Made by a program: the position numbers and the translations under genes. Under the pieces are notes generated by a model. The model did not search any database, was not told the DNA's origin, and worked only from the letters and a program-made list of their open reading frames with translations. From positions 1 through 14,512 of the forward strand of contig DPVW01000083.1 of NCBI GenBank assembly GCA_003529325.1: a DNA stretch of 14,512 nucleotides. The letters are read 5' to 3'. This document shows, piece by piece, positions 8,569 through 14,512 of this stretch. Every line of letters starts with the position of its first letter. Within the stretch, counting starts at the first letter, position 1. This DNA comes from Candidatus Latescibacterota bacterium. Its GTDB lineage: Bacteria; Latescibacterota; UBA2968; UBA8231.

Positions 8569-8745
8569 CTATGCCGCCAGGGCTGGCACCTTGCGCTTGC
8601 GACGTGCCTGGGGCGTTTCGATACCATAGCGACGACAGAGCCGACCGAAGCTACCGGGTGCAATGCCCAGAGCGAGACCGGCGTCGCGGTTGCTGGCATA
8701 GATGCGAGCGGCGCGCTCAACGCGCTCGCGATCAAACTGATCCAT
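8569..8745 (-). CDS. Small Fis-like helix-turn-helix protein (58 aa)
   Basis: Reads M D Q F D R E R V E, then RAARIYASNRDAGLALGI, then APGSFGRLCRRYGIETP, and a basic tail QARRKRKVPALAA before TAG. The central part (about 12-41) has the spacing of a Fis/NtrC-type DNA-binding helix-turn-helix: an alanine-rich first helix, a G-x-A-x-x-L-G-I turn, then a recognition helix ending R-R-Y-G-I. The whole protein is little more than one HTH with a lysine/arginine tail, so it probably acts as a dimer or with a partner. An exceptionally good AGGAGGGAG (complement of 8753-8761) sits 7 nt before the ATG, and an in-frame TAA just upstream fixes this start. It has its own consensus promoter flanked by palindromes and lies directly upstream of ssb. 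Function unknown; autoregulation of the HTH-ssb unit is inference. Confidence 0.75.
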   Translation of the reverse strand: MDQFDRERVERAARIYASNRDAGLALGIAPGSFGRLCRRYGIETPQARRKRKVPALAA

Positions 8746-8812
8746 GATGTAACTCCCTCCTGCAGGTGGCTGTTAACGCACGATGCCTTCGCTGTTGTGC
8801 AGGCACCATATC

Positions 8813-8847
8813 ATGTGCACATCAGTATACTACTCAGATGTGCACTA
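8813..8847. promoter_or_regulatory. Twin GTGCAC operator-like palindromes
   Basis: ATGTGCACAT at 8813-8822 is a perfect 10-bp palindrome. A second copy, ATGTGCACTA, lies at 8838-8847, with core centres 25 bp apart. One covers the expected transcription start of the minus-strand promoter; the other fills the spacer beside its -35. A looser GTGC-AG-GCAC is at 8797-8806. This is classic repressor geometry. The binding protein is unknown; the adjacent 58-aa HTH protein is the obvious candidate. Confidence 0.6.
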
Positions 8848-8853
8848 TGTCAA
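8824..8853 (-). promoter_or_regulatory. Near-consensus promoter of the HTH-ssb unit
   Basis: On the minus strand, TTGACA (complement of 8848-8853) is followed by an 18-nt spacer and TATACT (complement of 8824-8829, 5 of 6 consensus). Transcription would start near 8817 and give a leader of about 70 nt before the HTH start codon. It lies between the aminotransferase stop at 8880 and the HTH gene, so HTH-ssb can be expressed apart from the recG operon. Confidence 0.75.
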
Positions 8854-8879
8854 CACTTCTTTGCGCTGCAAGAGGATTT

Positions 8880-10019
8880 TCAGCCCACCTCGTCGAGCAC
8901 CTCGAGGAAACGGTCTACGTCGCCATCACTGTTATAGAGATGTCCGGAAACACGCACTCGTCCATACTCACCCCAGACAAGGACATTTTGACCAGCAAGA
9001 CGCAGGGTCAGCCCGGCGGCGTCCTCGTCGAGAAAACAGGTATTGCCGGAGCGCGCCCCTCGAACTGAGGGTGAAATGACCATACGACCACGCGCTCGGA
9101 GACCGGATTCGACGCGCTCGGAGAGGTCCCAGGCGTGGTCCTGGATTGCCTTCGTGCCAATGCCGTGCAGCCGTTGCAGGGCACGCTCGAGAAACAGGAT
9201 GACGACCATGGCGGGATTTCCGGGCTCCAGTCGTTGCGGCATCGGCTTCACAGCGACCGTCGGCGCCCGCTCGGCGCCCTGCGGCGGCCATACCGCCAGA
9301 TTGTGCCAGCCGAAACAGCTGTCATCCACCACCGAGGACGCACGCTCGCTGACATAACAGGGTGCGGTTCCATGGGTGGCCAGCAGCCACTTGTAACTGC
9401 TGCTCACACACAGATCCGTCACCGTTGCGGGCACCTCAACAACCCCGGCGGCGTGGGTACTGTCGACGGCGAGCAGGCACGTCTCGGAGTGGGATCGCAG
9501 GCCTTCGGCGAGGCCGGTGATATCGAGATTCTGGCCCGTGTAGAAGCTGACCTGGCTGACAGCGAGGACCCGCGTACGCTCATCGACGGCATCGATCAGA
9601 TCCGCCTCGTGGACGCGCCAGTCTCTGTGTGGTACCATCCGCACCTCGACACCGAGTGCCTCCAATTGCCGCCAGGCGTAGGCCACCGACGGAAATTCGA
9701 GGTTGTCGGTGACCACATTGTCACCCGCACGCCAGTCCAAGCCACGGGCAAGCCAATTCATTCCCTCCGCAGCCGACGGCAAAAATCCGATGCGCTGGGC
9801 CGTCACCCCCCAGAGTCGTCCCATAGACGCGCGACACGCCTCACCACGTTGATAGACTTGCTCACGTCCCGCCAATCCACCGCTCTTGAGTTGGGAAAAT
9901 TCAGCATAAACCCCCTCGAATTCACGCAACCAGGGGGCTTCACCCCCCGTACACAGGTGGGTGAGGCCATCGAGGCCAACGAACTCCGATGGGTGGATCA
10001 GAGGCTGGATTTCTGTCAT
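8880..10019 (-). CDS. Class V PLP-dependent aminotransferase (cysteine desulfurase/isopenicillin epimerase-like)
   Basis: Fold-type I PLP enzyme of 379 aa. The PLP-binding lysine is K210 in SSSYKWLLATHG, and the cofactor-nitrogen aspartate is D186 in VDSTHAAG. H189, three residues on, matches the DxxH variant seen in isopenicillin-N-epimerase-like and kynureninase-like members. FLPSAAEGMNWLARGL (phosphate-binding region) and the DNLEFPSVAYAW segment fit the family. I see no cysteine-bearing loop characteristic of IscS or SufS, so a housekeeping desulfurase is unlikely; amino-acid lyase, epimerase or transaminase roles remain open. Its ATG overlaps the stop of the MFS gene as ATGA, implying translational coupling, and transporter plus enzyme may handle the same amino compound. 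The HTH-ssb promoter lies just beyond its stop. Confidence 0.87.
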   Translation of the reverse strand: MTEIQPLIHPSEFVGLDGLTHLCTGGEAPWLREFEGVYAEFSQLKSGGLAGREQVYQRGEACRASMGRLWGVTAQRIGFLPSAAEGMNWLARGLDWRAGDNVVTDNLEFPSVAYAWRQLEALGVEVRMVPHRDWRVHEADLIDAVDERTRVLAVSQVSFYTGQNLDITGLAEGLRSHSETCLLAVDSTHAAGVVEVPATVTDLCVSSSYKWLLATHGTAPCYVSERASSVVDDSCFGWHNLAVWPPQGAERAPTVAVKPMPQRLEPGNPAMVVILFLERALQRLHGIGTKAIQDHAWDLSERVESGLRARGRMVISPSVRGARSGNTCFLDEDAAGLTLRLAGQNVLVWGEYGRVRVSGHLYNSDGDVDRFLEVLDEVG

Positions 10020-11191
10020 AGGTCTGCAGAACCGTCGTCAAGGGTGTACCAAGCAGCGATACCGGCCAGCGCGTAGACCCCGGCGCCGAGAAGAAAGACA
10101 CCGCCCTCCGCAACCCCCAACTGAAGCAAGAGCCAACCAAGGTTTGGACCGGCGGCGGAACCGAAATCAGAGGCCGTTACATACGAAGCGACCCGACGCG
10201 AACCGCCACTGCCGGCCTCGGCCTGCAGCACCACGGCAACGCCGGTGGCAGTAACGTAAAATGCGAGGATGGCGAGGACCATCACCGACGTTGGCACTTG
10301 TGGTGCTGCCGCCAGAGCCAGAACCGCTGCACCGGCTGCGAAGTACACCGCCCCCGATCGCCGCCGCCCAACGCGATCGGCGATGTGGCCGAGGACGGGC
10401 GCCAGCAGATCGGCCACCCAGCGCGATGCGAGGAGCACGCCGGTGAGGCTCGCCACGCCCAGACCGAGGGCACCCCCGAGGTCGACATCCCCCAGTCGCG
10501 CACCCAGAACGGCGCCCAACGTCGCGGCGATCAACCCCTGACCGACACAGCCGCTGGCGAAACCACACACCAGCAACCCTGGCTTGATAGGTCCCGAGGA
10601 CTGTGTGTCCGACGGCCGAGTGCGCGGCAACCCGGCACGTGACAAGGGACCCAGGGGCACGCAGACCAGGGATGCGGCAGCAAAAATGAAGAGAGTCGAT
10701 GAAAATCCAAGCAGATCGTGCCCGAGAGCTCCGAGCAGATTGCCGGAGATGGACCCGAGACGGGAAATACCGCTGTAGAACCCCATCGCCCGCCCCAGAT
10801 GGGCGCTGCCGGTGGGACTTTCGGCTGCAGCATCAACCACCGTCATCAAGCCGATCTGGCGGATGAAAGACCAGCAAACCCCCCACAGGATTCGCGCCGC
10901 CAAAAGACCTGGGAACCAGGCAACCATACCGTAGGCAATGTTGAGCAACGCCCCCGTCACCAGCGCGACGACGAGCAACCACGCCAGACTCCAACGCCGG
11001 GATCCTTGCTCAGCCAGGTGATTCGTGACGAGGCGGACGATGCGGTTTGCCGACAGAAGGACACCGACCTGATACGGCTGTAGTCCCAGATCGGCATAGA
11101 TCGTCGGCAAGACGGCGTACAGCATCTGGTCGCCGAGCAGCGACGACGCCGTCGCCAGCGACACGAACCAAACGCCCCGACTCCGTTTCAA
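10016..11191 (-). CDS. Major facilitator superfamily transporter
   Basis: Inner-membrane protein of 391 aa with about 12 hydrophobic segments split by a polar central loop near 183-203. The segments include ones around 8-30, 71-92, 96-117, 163-182, 205-233, 238-260, 283-305 and the C-terminal hairpin. GHIADRVGRRRSG at 269-281 is the MFS motif-A type loop of the second half, after segment 8. The substrate cannot be read from sequence; drug or metabolite efflux or uptake are both possible. Translation appears to start at TTG (complement of 11189-11191), because the recG stop TGA shares bases with it (TTGA); no ATG is available nearby and no clear ribosome site is seen, as expected for coupled translation. 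Downstream it is coupled to the aminotransferase. Confidence 0.88.
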   Translation of the reverse strand: MKRSRGVWFVSLATASSLLGDQMLYAVLPTIYADLGLQPYQVGVLLSANRIVRLVTNHLAEQGSRRWSLAWLLVVALVTGALLNIAYGMVAWFPGLLAARILWGVCWSFIRQIGLMTVVDAAAESPTGSAHLGRAMGFYSGISRLGSISGNLLGALGHDLLGFSSTLFIFAAASLVCVPLGPLSRAGLPRTRPSDTQSSGPIKPGLLVCGFASGCVGQGLIAATLGAVLGARLGDVDLGGALGLGVASLTGVLLASRWVADLLAPVLGHIADRVGRRRSGAVYFAAGAAVLALAAAPQVPTSVMVLAILAFYVTATGVAVVLQAEAGSGGSRRVASYVTASDFGSAAGPNLGWLLLQLGVAEGGVFLLGAGVYALAGIAAWYTLDDGSADL

Positions 11192-13281
11192 CTCATGCCC
11201 ACTTGTTCCCGAAGCGCCTCGGAGCGAGCCGGTTCCATCAGATCTTCATCCTTGAGCAGTTGGGCGATTCGCAGCTCTGGCATGCCGGCCTGTCTGGTCC
11301 CCAGGACTTCTCCAGGTCCGCGTAGCTCTAAATCTTTGCGGGCCAATATAAATCCATCAGTTGTTTCACATAAAGCCTCAAGTCGATGTCGCCATTCTTC
11401 CCCACCATCGGTGGGGTATGCGATGAGGATACAGTAGGCATCATCAGTGCCGCGCCCCACACGTCCGCGCAACTGGTGCAGCTGCGACAGACCGAAACGC
11501 TCGGCGTGTTCGACGACCATGACCGTAGCATTGGCCACATCGACACCGACCTCGATGACCGTCGTCGACACGAGCACGTCCACCTCCCCCGCCGCGAAGC
11601 GTGCCATGACATCAGTCTTCTGTTGTGCCGGCAGGCGTCCATGGATCAACTCAACGCGGCAGGTGGCAAGCCACTCGCGGCACAGCTCTTCGAAGCCAGC
11701 CTCAGCCGACGTCAGATCGCTCTTCTCCGAGTCTTCGATCAATGGGTAGACGACGTAGGCCTGACGCCCTGCCCGGACCTGATCGGCAACAAAACCAAAG
11801 ATGCGATCCCTTCGAGCCGGCTCGCGTATGGCGGTACGCACCGGCTGTCGACCAGGCGGCAACTCGTCGATCACGGATACGGACAGATCACCATATAGAG
11901 TCAACGCCAGGGAACGGGGAATGGGCGTCGCCGTCATGATCATCAGATCGATACCCGCTCCTTTGCTCGACAGTCGCGCCCGCTGAGCGACCCCGAAGCG
12001 ATGTTGCTCGTCGATGATGGCCAGTCCGAGGCGAGCAAACTCGACATCATCCTCGATCAGCGCGTGCGTGCCCACCACAAGACGGGTCGCCCCACTGGCC
12101 AATCCATGGAGCAGCTCTCGCTTGAGAGCAGCACGAGCGCCGCCCTTAAATAGAACGACATCCTCCAGGCCGACGGCTGCAAGCAGGCGCCGCACGTTGT
12201 GAAAGTGTTGCTCAGCGAGAATCTCGGTGGGCGCCATAACAGCCACCTGCCAACCTTGTTCGACGACGCACAGGGCGGCACACACGGCGACGAGGGTTTT
12301 CCCGGAGCCCACATCCCCATGGAGCAAACGACGCATCGGCGCCGTCGCCGCCAGATCACGACCGATTTCATCGATGCAGCGCAGCTGCGCCCCGGTCAAT
12401 TCAAAGGGCAGGCTCTGTAGCAACCGTGGCACCAGATCGACGCTCCGAGCAAAGGACGCCCCCTCTTGTGCGCACAGCGCCCGTCGACGGTTCTCCAGTT
12501 CGCACTGCAGCAGAAACAGCTCCTCGAAGGCCAACCGTCGGCGAGCACGCTCCGCGTGCACAAGATCGGCAGGGAAGTGCACCCCCCAGAGAGCCTCACC
12601 CAGTGGCATGAGATCGTGACGGGCCTCCGCGCCGGCAGGCAGCTGAGTCTCTATATGCGGCACCCACGCCTTCAACGCTGCCGCGATCAGGCGCCGAAAT
12701 CCACGACTACGAAGACCGCGTTCCTTCATTTCAGCGCTGGATCCGTACAAGGGGACGACACCACCGGTGTGCAACAACTCCCCCTCGCCGTCGTCGTGAA
12801 CGAATTCGTATTCCGGATGAGAGACTTGCCGTTGACCGCGAAACTGCTCGACGCGACCACTAAGTGCGATGACGTCCCCGGGTTCAAACGTGTGATAACG
12901 GCCGCCCTGAAACCAGACGCAGCGAAGCGATCCCGTGTCATCGGCGACGTCGATCGAGAAGGGCGGGCCGCGCCTGCCCCGACGTGATGGCGGCGGCGCC
13001 TGCACGGCCCGAACCTCGGCGATCAAAGTCACCTCTTCGCCGACGGGGGCCTGGGCAACGGAGACGATCCGACTGCGATCCAGATGGCGACGAGGAATTC
13101 GCGTCAACAAGTCGACAATGGTTTCCACTCCAGCTTCGCGCAGGACGGCAGCCCGGCGAACACCGACACCGATCAGCTTGTCGATGGGTAGAGCCGCGAC
13201 CTCTCCCGCCAATAACGGTAGAACCGCTCGATCCTCTGCAGAGACGGCAGTCGGAGCGTCTGTCTGACGAGGTGGGCTCAT
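11188..13281 (-). CDS. recG: ATP-dependent DNA helicase RecG
   Basis: Branched-DNA translocase that regresses stalled forks and processes Holliday junctions and R-loops; 697 aa (E. coli 693). The N-terminal part (about 30-190) has a helix-hairpin-like GVG segment and the OB-fold wedge (VTLIAEV, DDTGSLRCVWFQG, GQRQVSHPEYEFV). The helicase core follows: FELTGAQ (Q-like motif), HGDVGSGKT with K328 (Walker A), APTEILAEQH, DEQHRFG at 424-430 (motif II), TATPIPRSLALTLYGD, then STTVIEVGVDVANA and QLRGRVGRG (motif VI). The C-terminus has the RecG signature DLELRGPGEVLGTRQAG. The ribosome site before ATG 13281 is weak. It is the first gene of the recG-MFS-aminotransferase unit. It shares a neighbourhood with ssb, whose C-terminal peptide binds RecG in E. 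coli. Confidence 0.97.
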   Translation of the reverse strand: MSPPRQTDAPTAVSAEDRAVLPLLAGEVAALPIDKLIGVGVRRAAVLREAGVETIVDLLTRIPRRHLDRSRIVSVAQAPVGEEVTLIAEVRAVQAPPPSRRGRRGPPFSIDVADDTGSLRCVWFQGGRYHTFEPGDVIALSGRVEQFRGQRQVSHPEYEFVHDDGEGELLHTGGVVPLYGSSAEMKERGLRSRGFRRLIAAALKAWVPHIETQLPAGAEARHDLMPLGEALWGVHFPADLVHAERARRRLAFEELFLLQCELENRRRALCAQEGASFARSVDLVPRLLQSLPFELTGAQLRCIDEIGRDLAATAPMRRLLHGDVGSGKTLVAVCAALCVVEQGWQVAVMAPTEILAEQHFHNVRRLLAAVGLEDVVLFKGGARAALKRELLHGLASGATRLVVGTHALIEDDVEFARLGLAIIDEQHRFGVAQRARLSSKGAGIDLMIMTATPIPRSLALTLYGDLSVSVIDELPPGRQPVRTAIREPARRDRIFGFVADQVRAGRQAYVVYPLIEDSEKSDLTSAEAGFEELCREWLATCRVELIHGRLPAQQKTDVMARFAAGEVDVLVSTTVIEVGVDVANATVMVVEHAERFGLSQLHQLRGRVGRGTDDAYCILIAYPTDGGEEWRHRLEALCETTDGFILARKDLELRGPGEVLGTRQAGMPELRIAQLLKDEDLMEPARSEALREQVGMS

Positions 13282-13439
13282 AGACGCTGTCGGCTCATGA
13301 CGAAGTAGTAATCACGGCTGAGCCATTAAAGAATTTGTCCGATGCGCCGATCCATAATAACAAGACCGGAACACCATGTGGGGAGGGCGTCGCGACTGGC
13401 GACTGAGGTACTCGCTGCATTAAGGGACTCCGCACGCAT
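13282..13439. promoter_or_regulatory. Divergent spacer between recG and the PilZ-like relic
   Basis: This 158-bp gap must hold the recG promoter on the minus strand. I see only weak candidates: TATTAT or TTTAAT as -10 hexamers without a good -35. On the plus strand AAGGGA at 13422-13427 could be the ribosome site for the TTG at 13440. No palindrome or hairpin stands out. Confidence 0.3.
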
Positions 13440-14264
13440 TTGCCCCACGGTATCGAAATCGGACAGAGCGTTCTGCTTCGTTTCGACGATCCCAGAGTGG
13501 AGGCAGGTGCCTATCATGGACGCTTACAGGACATGAGCAAAAGTGGACTGATGTGCTTCGACGCACCCGGAGACCTGCGGCCCCGAAAAGGGACGCCGGT
13601 GACGGTCCGCAGCATGCATCAGGGTTCAGGCCACGGTTCATACAGTTTTTCCAGTGAAATCCGTGGCCGTGGTCGCCTGCGTGGCCGCTTGCCGGTCCTG
13701 CTTGTAGAGCCACCAGAACCAGCTGGACGACAATGCCCGGCGCATCACACACCGGATCAGCGTCTGCCTGCGGGGTATCGTCACCTGGCGCGAGACACCT
13801 TGTTGCCCCCAGCAGCAGGCAAATGCTATCATCATCAACCTCAGCGGTGGCGGCGCTCAAGTCTACACCAGACAGCGCCCAGATGCCGAATACCTTGAGA
13901 TGAACCTCAATGCGCCGATCCCATTCGTCTAGGAAGCAGCGCGAAGGGCCGTTCCAGATCCACTAAGTTGAATCTACGTATATCGTTGTCCAACAATCTA
14001 TCCGCTGATTCACATGACCACATACGTGAATGATTTTGTGGCCTCCGCGCACGCGTCGTCTCCTGCCGAGAACACAGTCGCGACGAACGTGGCACCGTCT
14101 ACGCCATATCCATTGCCTTCTGTGAGTCTCAGCAGGGCTGCTTCCAACTGGTCAGCTTCCTGGAGCGGCAATCGGCGCGTAAAATCGTCAGCGATGAAGT
14201 GGGTACAGAACGCGCCGATCCCGCCAAAGCCGGTCGCCGTCGAGCCCTGGCGACGGCCGCCTGA
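13440..14264 (+). pseudogene. Broken YcgR/PilZ-type c-di-GMP effector gene
   Basis: Three consecutive pieces look like one protein of about 275 codons. Piece 1 (13440 to about 13710) resembles the N-terminal flagellar-brake domain: HGIEIGQSVLLRFDD, then AYHGRLQDMSKSGLMCF, SYSFSSEIRGR and LPVLLVEPPE. Piece 2 (about 13711-13929, shifted +1) gives LDDNARRITHRISVCLRG and AIIINLSGGGAQVYT. It contains the RxxxR and NxSxxG elements with which PilZ domains bind c-di-GMP. Piece 3, back in the first frame to TGA 14262, reads LRARVVSCREHSRDERG and VYAISIAFCES, then FQLVSFLERQSARK, like the last strand and helix of PilZ. Lesions: a frame change near 13708-13720, a return near 13930, TAG at 13930 and TGA at 14031. 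The start is a TTG with no ATG. Recent decay is likeliest; assembly error is the alternative. Confidence is highest for pieces 1-2. Confidence 0.6.
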
Positions 14265-14293
14265 GGCAAAGGCGTCGATCCCAACCCGCCCAC

Positions 14294-14512
14294 CTACTTG
14301 ACATCGGTTCGACGCGATACTTCCACGGGCTCCCAATTCTCGCGGAGCCCTTTGATAGTCAATCCTTTTCGCAGTTCCTTATAGGTACTGCGTATCTCGA
14401 ACGCCCATCCTTCTTTTATGCCTACTCTGGGATGTGGCTGCATCTCATCATCAGCGTACCGCTCCTGGTCATCTTCGCCCAAGTATCGATTGTCGAGGCC
14501 TTGTCCTCGATG
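14294..14512 (-). CDS. Possible C-terminal end of a gene entering from the right; strand uncertain
   Basis: The minus strand is open from the window edge to a TAG at 14294-14296 (about 73 codons). It encodes a charged, acidic-to-basic stretch containing DNRYLGEDDQERYADDE and TYKELRKGLTIKGLRE. No family is recognised. Codon use is unlike the neighbours (AGA, ATA, AAA, GGA, CGA are common; about half of third positions are G/C). The codon-for-codon antisense plus frame is also open to the edge, has more native third positions (about two-thirds G/C), and reads as a membrane segment (MWLHLIISVPLLVIFAQVS from ATG 14432). However, it lacks a ribosome site or earlier start codon. I favour neither strongly. 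Confidence 0.3.
   Translation of the reverse strand, partial: HRGQGLDNRYLGEDDQERYADDEMQPHPRVGIKEGWAFEIRSTYKELRKGLTIKGLRENWEPVEVSRRTDVK
14327..14354 (+). terminator. Possible weak terminator after the PilZ-like relic
   Basis: GGGCTCC (14327-14333) pairs perfectly with GGAGCCC (14344-14350) around a 10-nt loop, followed by only TTTG. The stem is good but the T tract is short. It lies 63 bp past the TGA at 14262. It overlaps open frames on both strands at the window edge, so it may be incidental. Confidence 0.3.

Noticed and set aside
8810..8853. LexA/SOS box controlling ssb
   Set aside because: The palindromes have a GTGCAC core and match none of the LexA boxes I know. The AGTATACT palindrome at 8824-8831 is largely the -10 hexamer itself.
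9135..10076. 313-aa plus-strand open frame
   Set aside because: Antisense to the aminotransferase, whose PLP-site motifs are intact.
13326..13517. 63-aa minus-strand open frame between recG and the PilZ-like relic
   Set aside because: It overlaps the N-terminal PilZ-like coding on the other strand and shows no family resemblance.
14010..14336. 108-aa minus-strand open frame
   Set aside because: It is the codon-for-codon antisense of the PilZ-like C-terminal piece, which better continues the neighbouring plus-strand sequence. Some doubt remains because codon statistics do not separate them.
1..14512. CRISPR array, transposon, prophage, or defence or toxin-antitoxin system
   Set aside because: No array-like direct repeats, transposase, integrase, terminal inverted repeats or recognisable defence domains were seen.

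Overview
The window is a gene-dense, GC-rich stretch of bacterial chromosome, most likely from a Gram-negative bacterium. The evidence is a secreted Zn-dependent phospholipase C/S1-P1-type protein, a YcgR/PilZ-type relic, B12-dependent MetH, and an SSB ending in DDGLPF. MetH reads as proteobacterial, but RecG is less typical, so I do not fix the phylum. There are nine ordinary protein genes, one small gene of 58 codons that is easily overlooked, and one decayed gene. I see no CRISPR array, transposase, rRNA or tRNA.

Layout. 1-244: regulatory region of metH, with a strong AT-rich operator-like palindrome over the -35 element. 245-5143 (+): metH followed 18 bp later by a mandelate-racemase-type enolase-superfamily enzyme, probably co-transcribed. 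5156-7209 (-): an exported Zn-dependent phospholipase/nuclease-fold protein, then an M24 metallopeptidase that overlaps its end. 7254-7889 (+): a 1-Cys (Prx6-type) peroxiredoxin, whose promoter lies inside the first codons of the divergent exported protein. A strong hairpin terminator at 7929-7975 separates it from the convergent ssb. 8016-13281 (-): recG, an MFS transporter and a class-V aminotransferase joined by 4-bp stop/start overlaps. After these comes a separate promoter with two GTGCAC operator-like palindromes, driving a 58-aa helix-turn-helix protein and then ssb. 13440-14264 (+): a c-di-GMP-effector-like (YcgR/PilZ) gene broken by two frame changes and internal stops. 14265-14512: ambiguous, with open frames on both strands running off the window.

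How the parts fit. MetH makes methionine from homocysteine, and its promoter looks controlled by a dimeric regulator, possibly of the SahR type. The recG-MFS-aminotransferase overlaps imply translational coupling. The most unusual unit is the operator-flanked promoter with the tiny HTH gene directly upstream of ssb. It suggests dedicated, perhaps autogenous, control of single-stranded DNA-binding protein, and it is the best candidate here for something undescribed.
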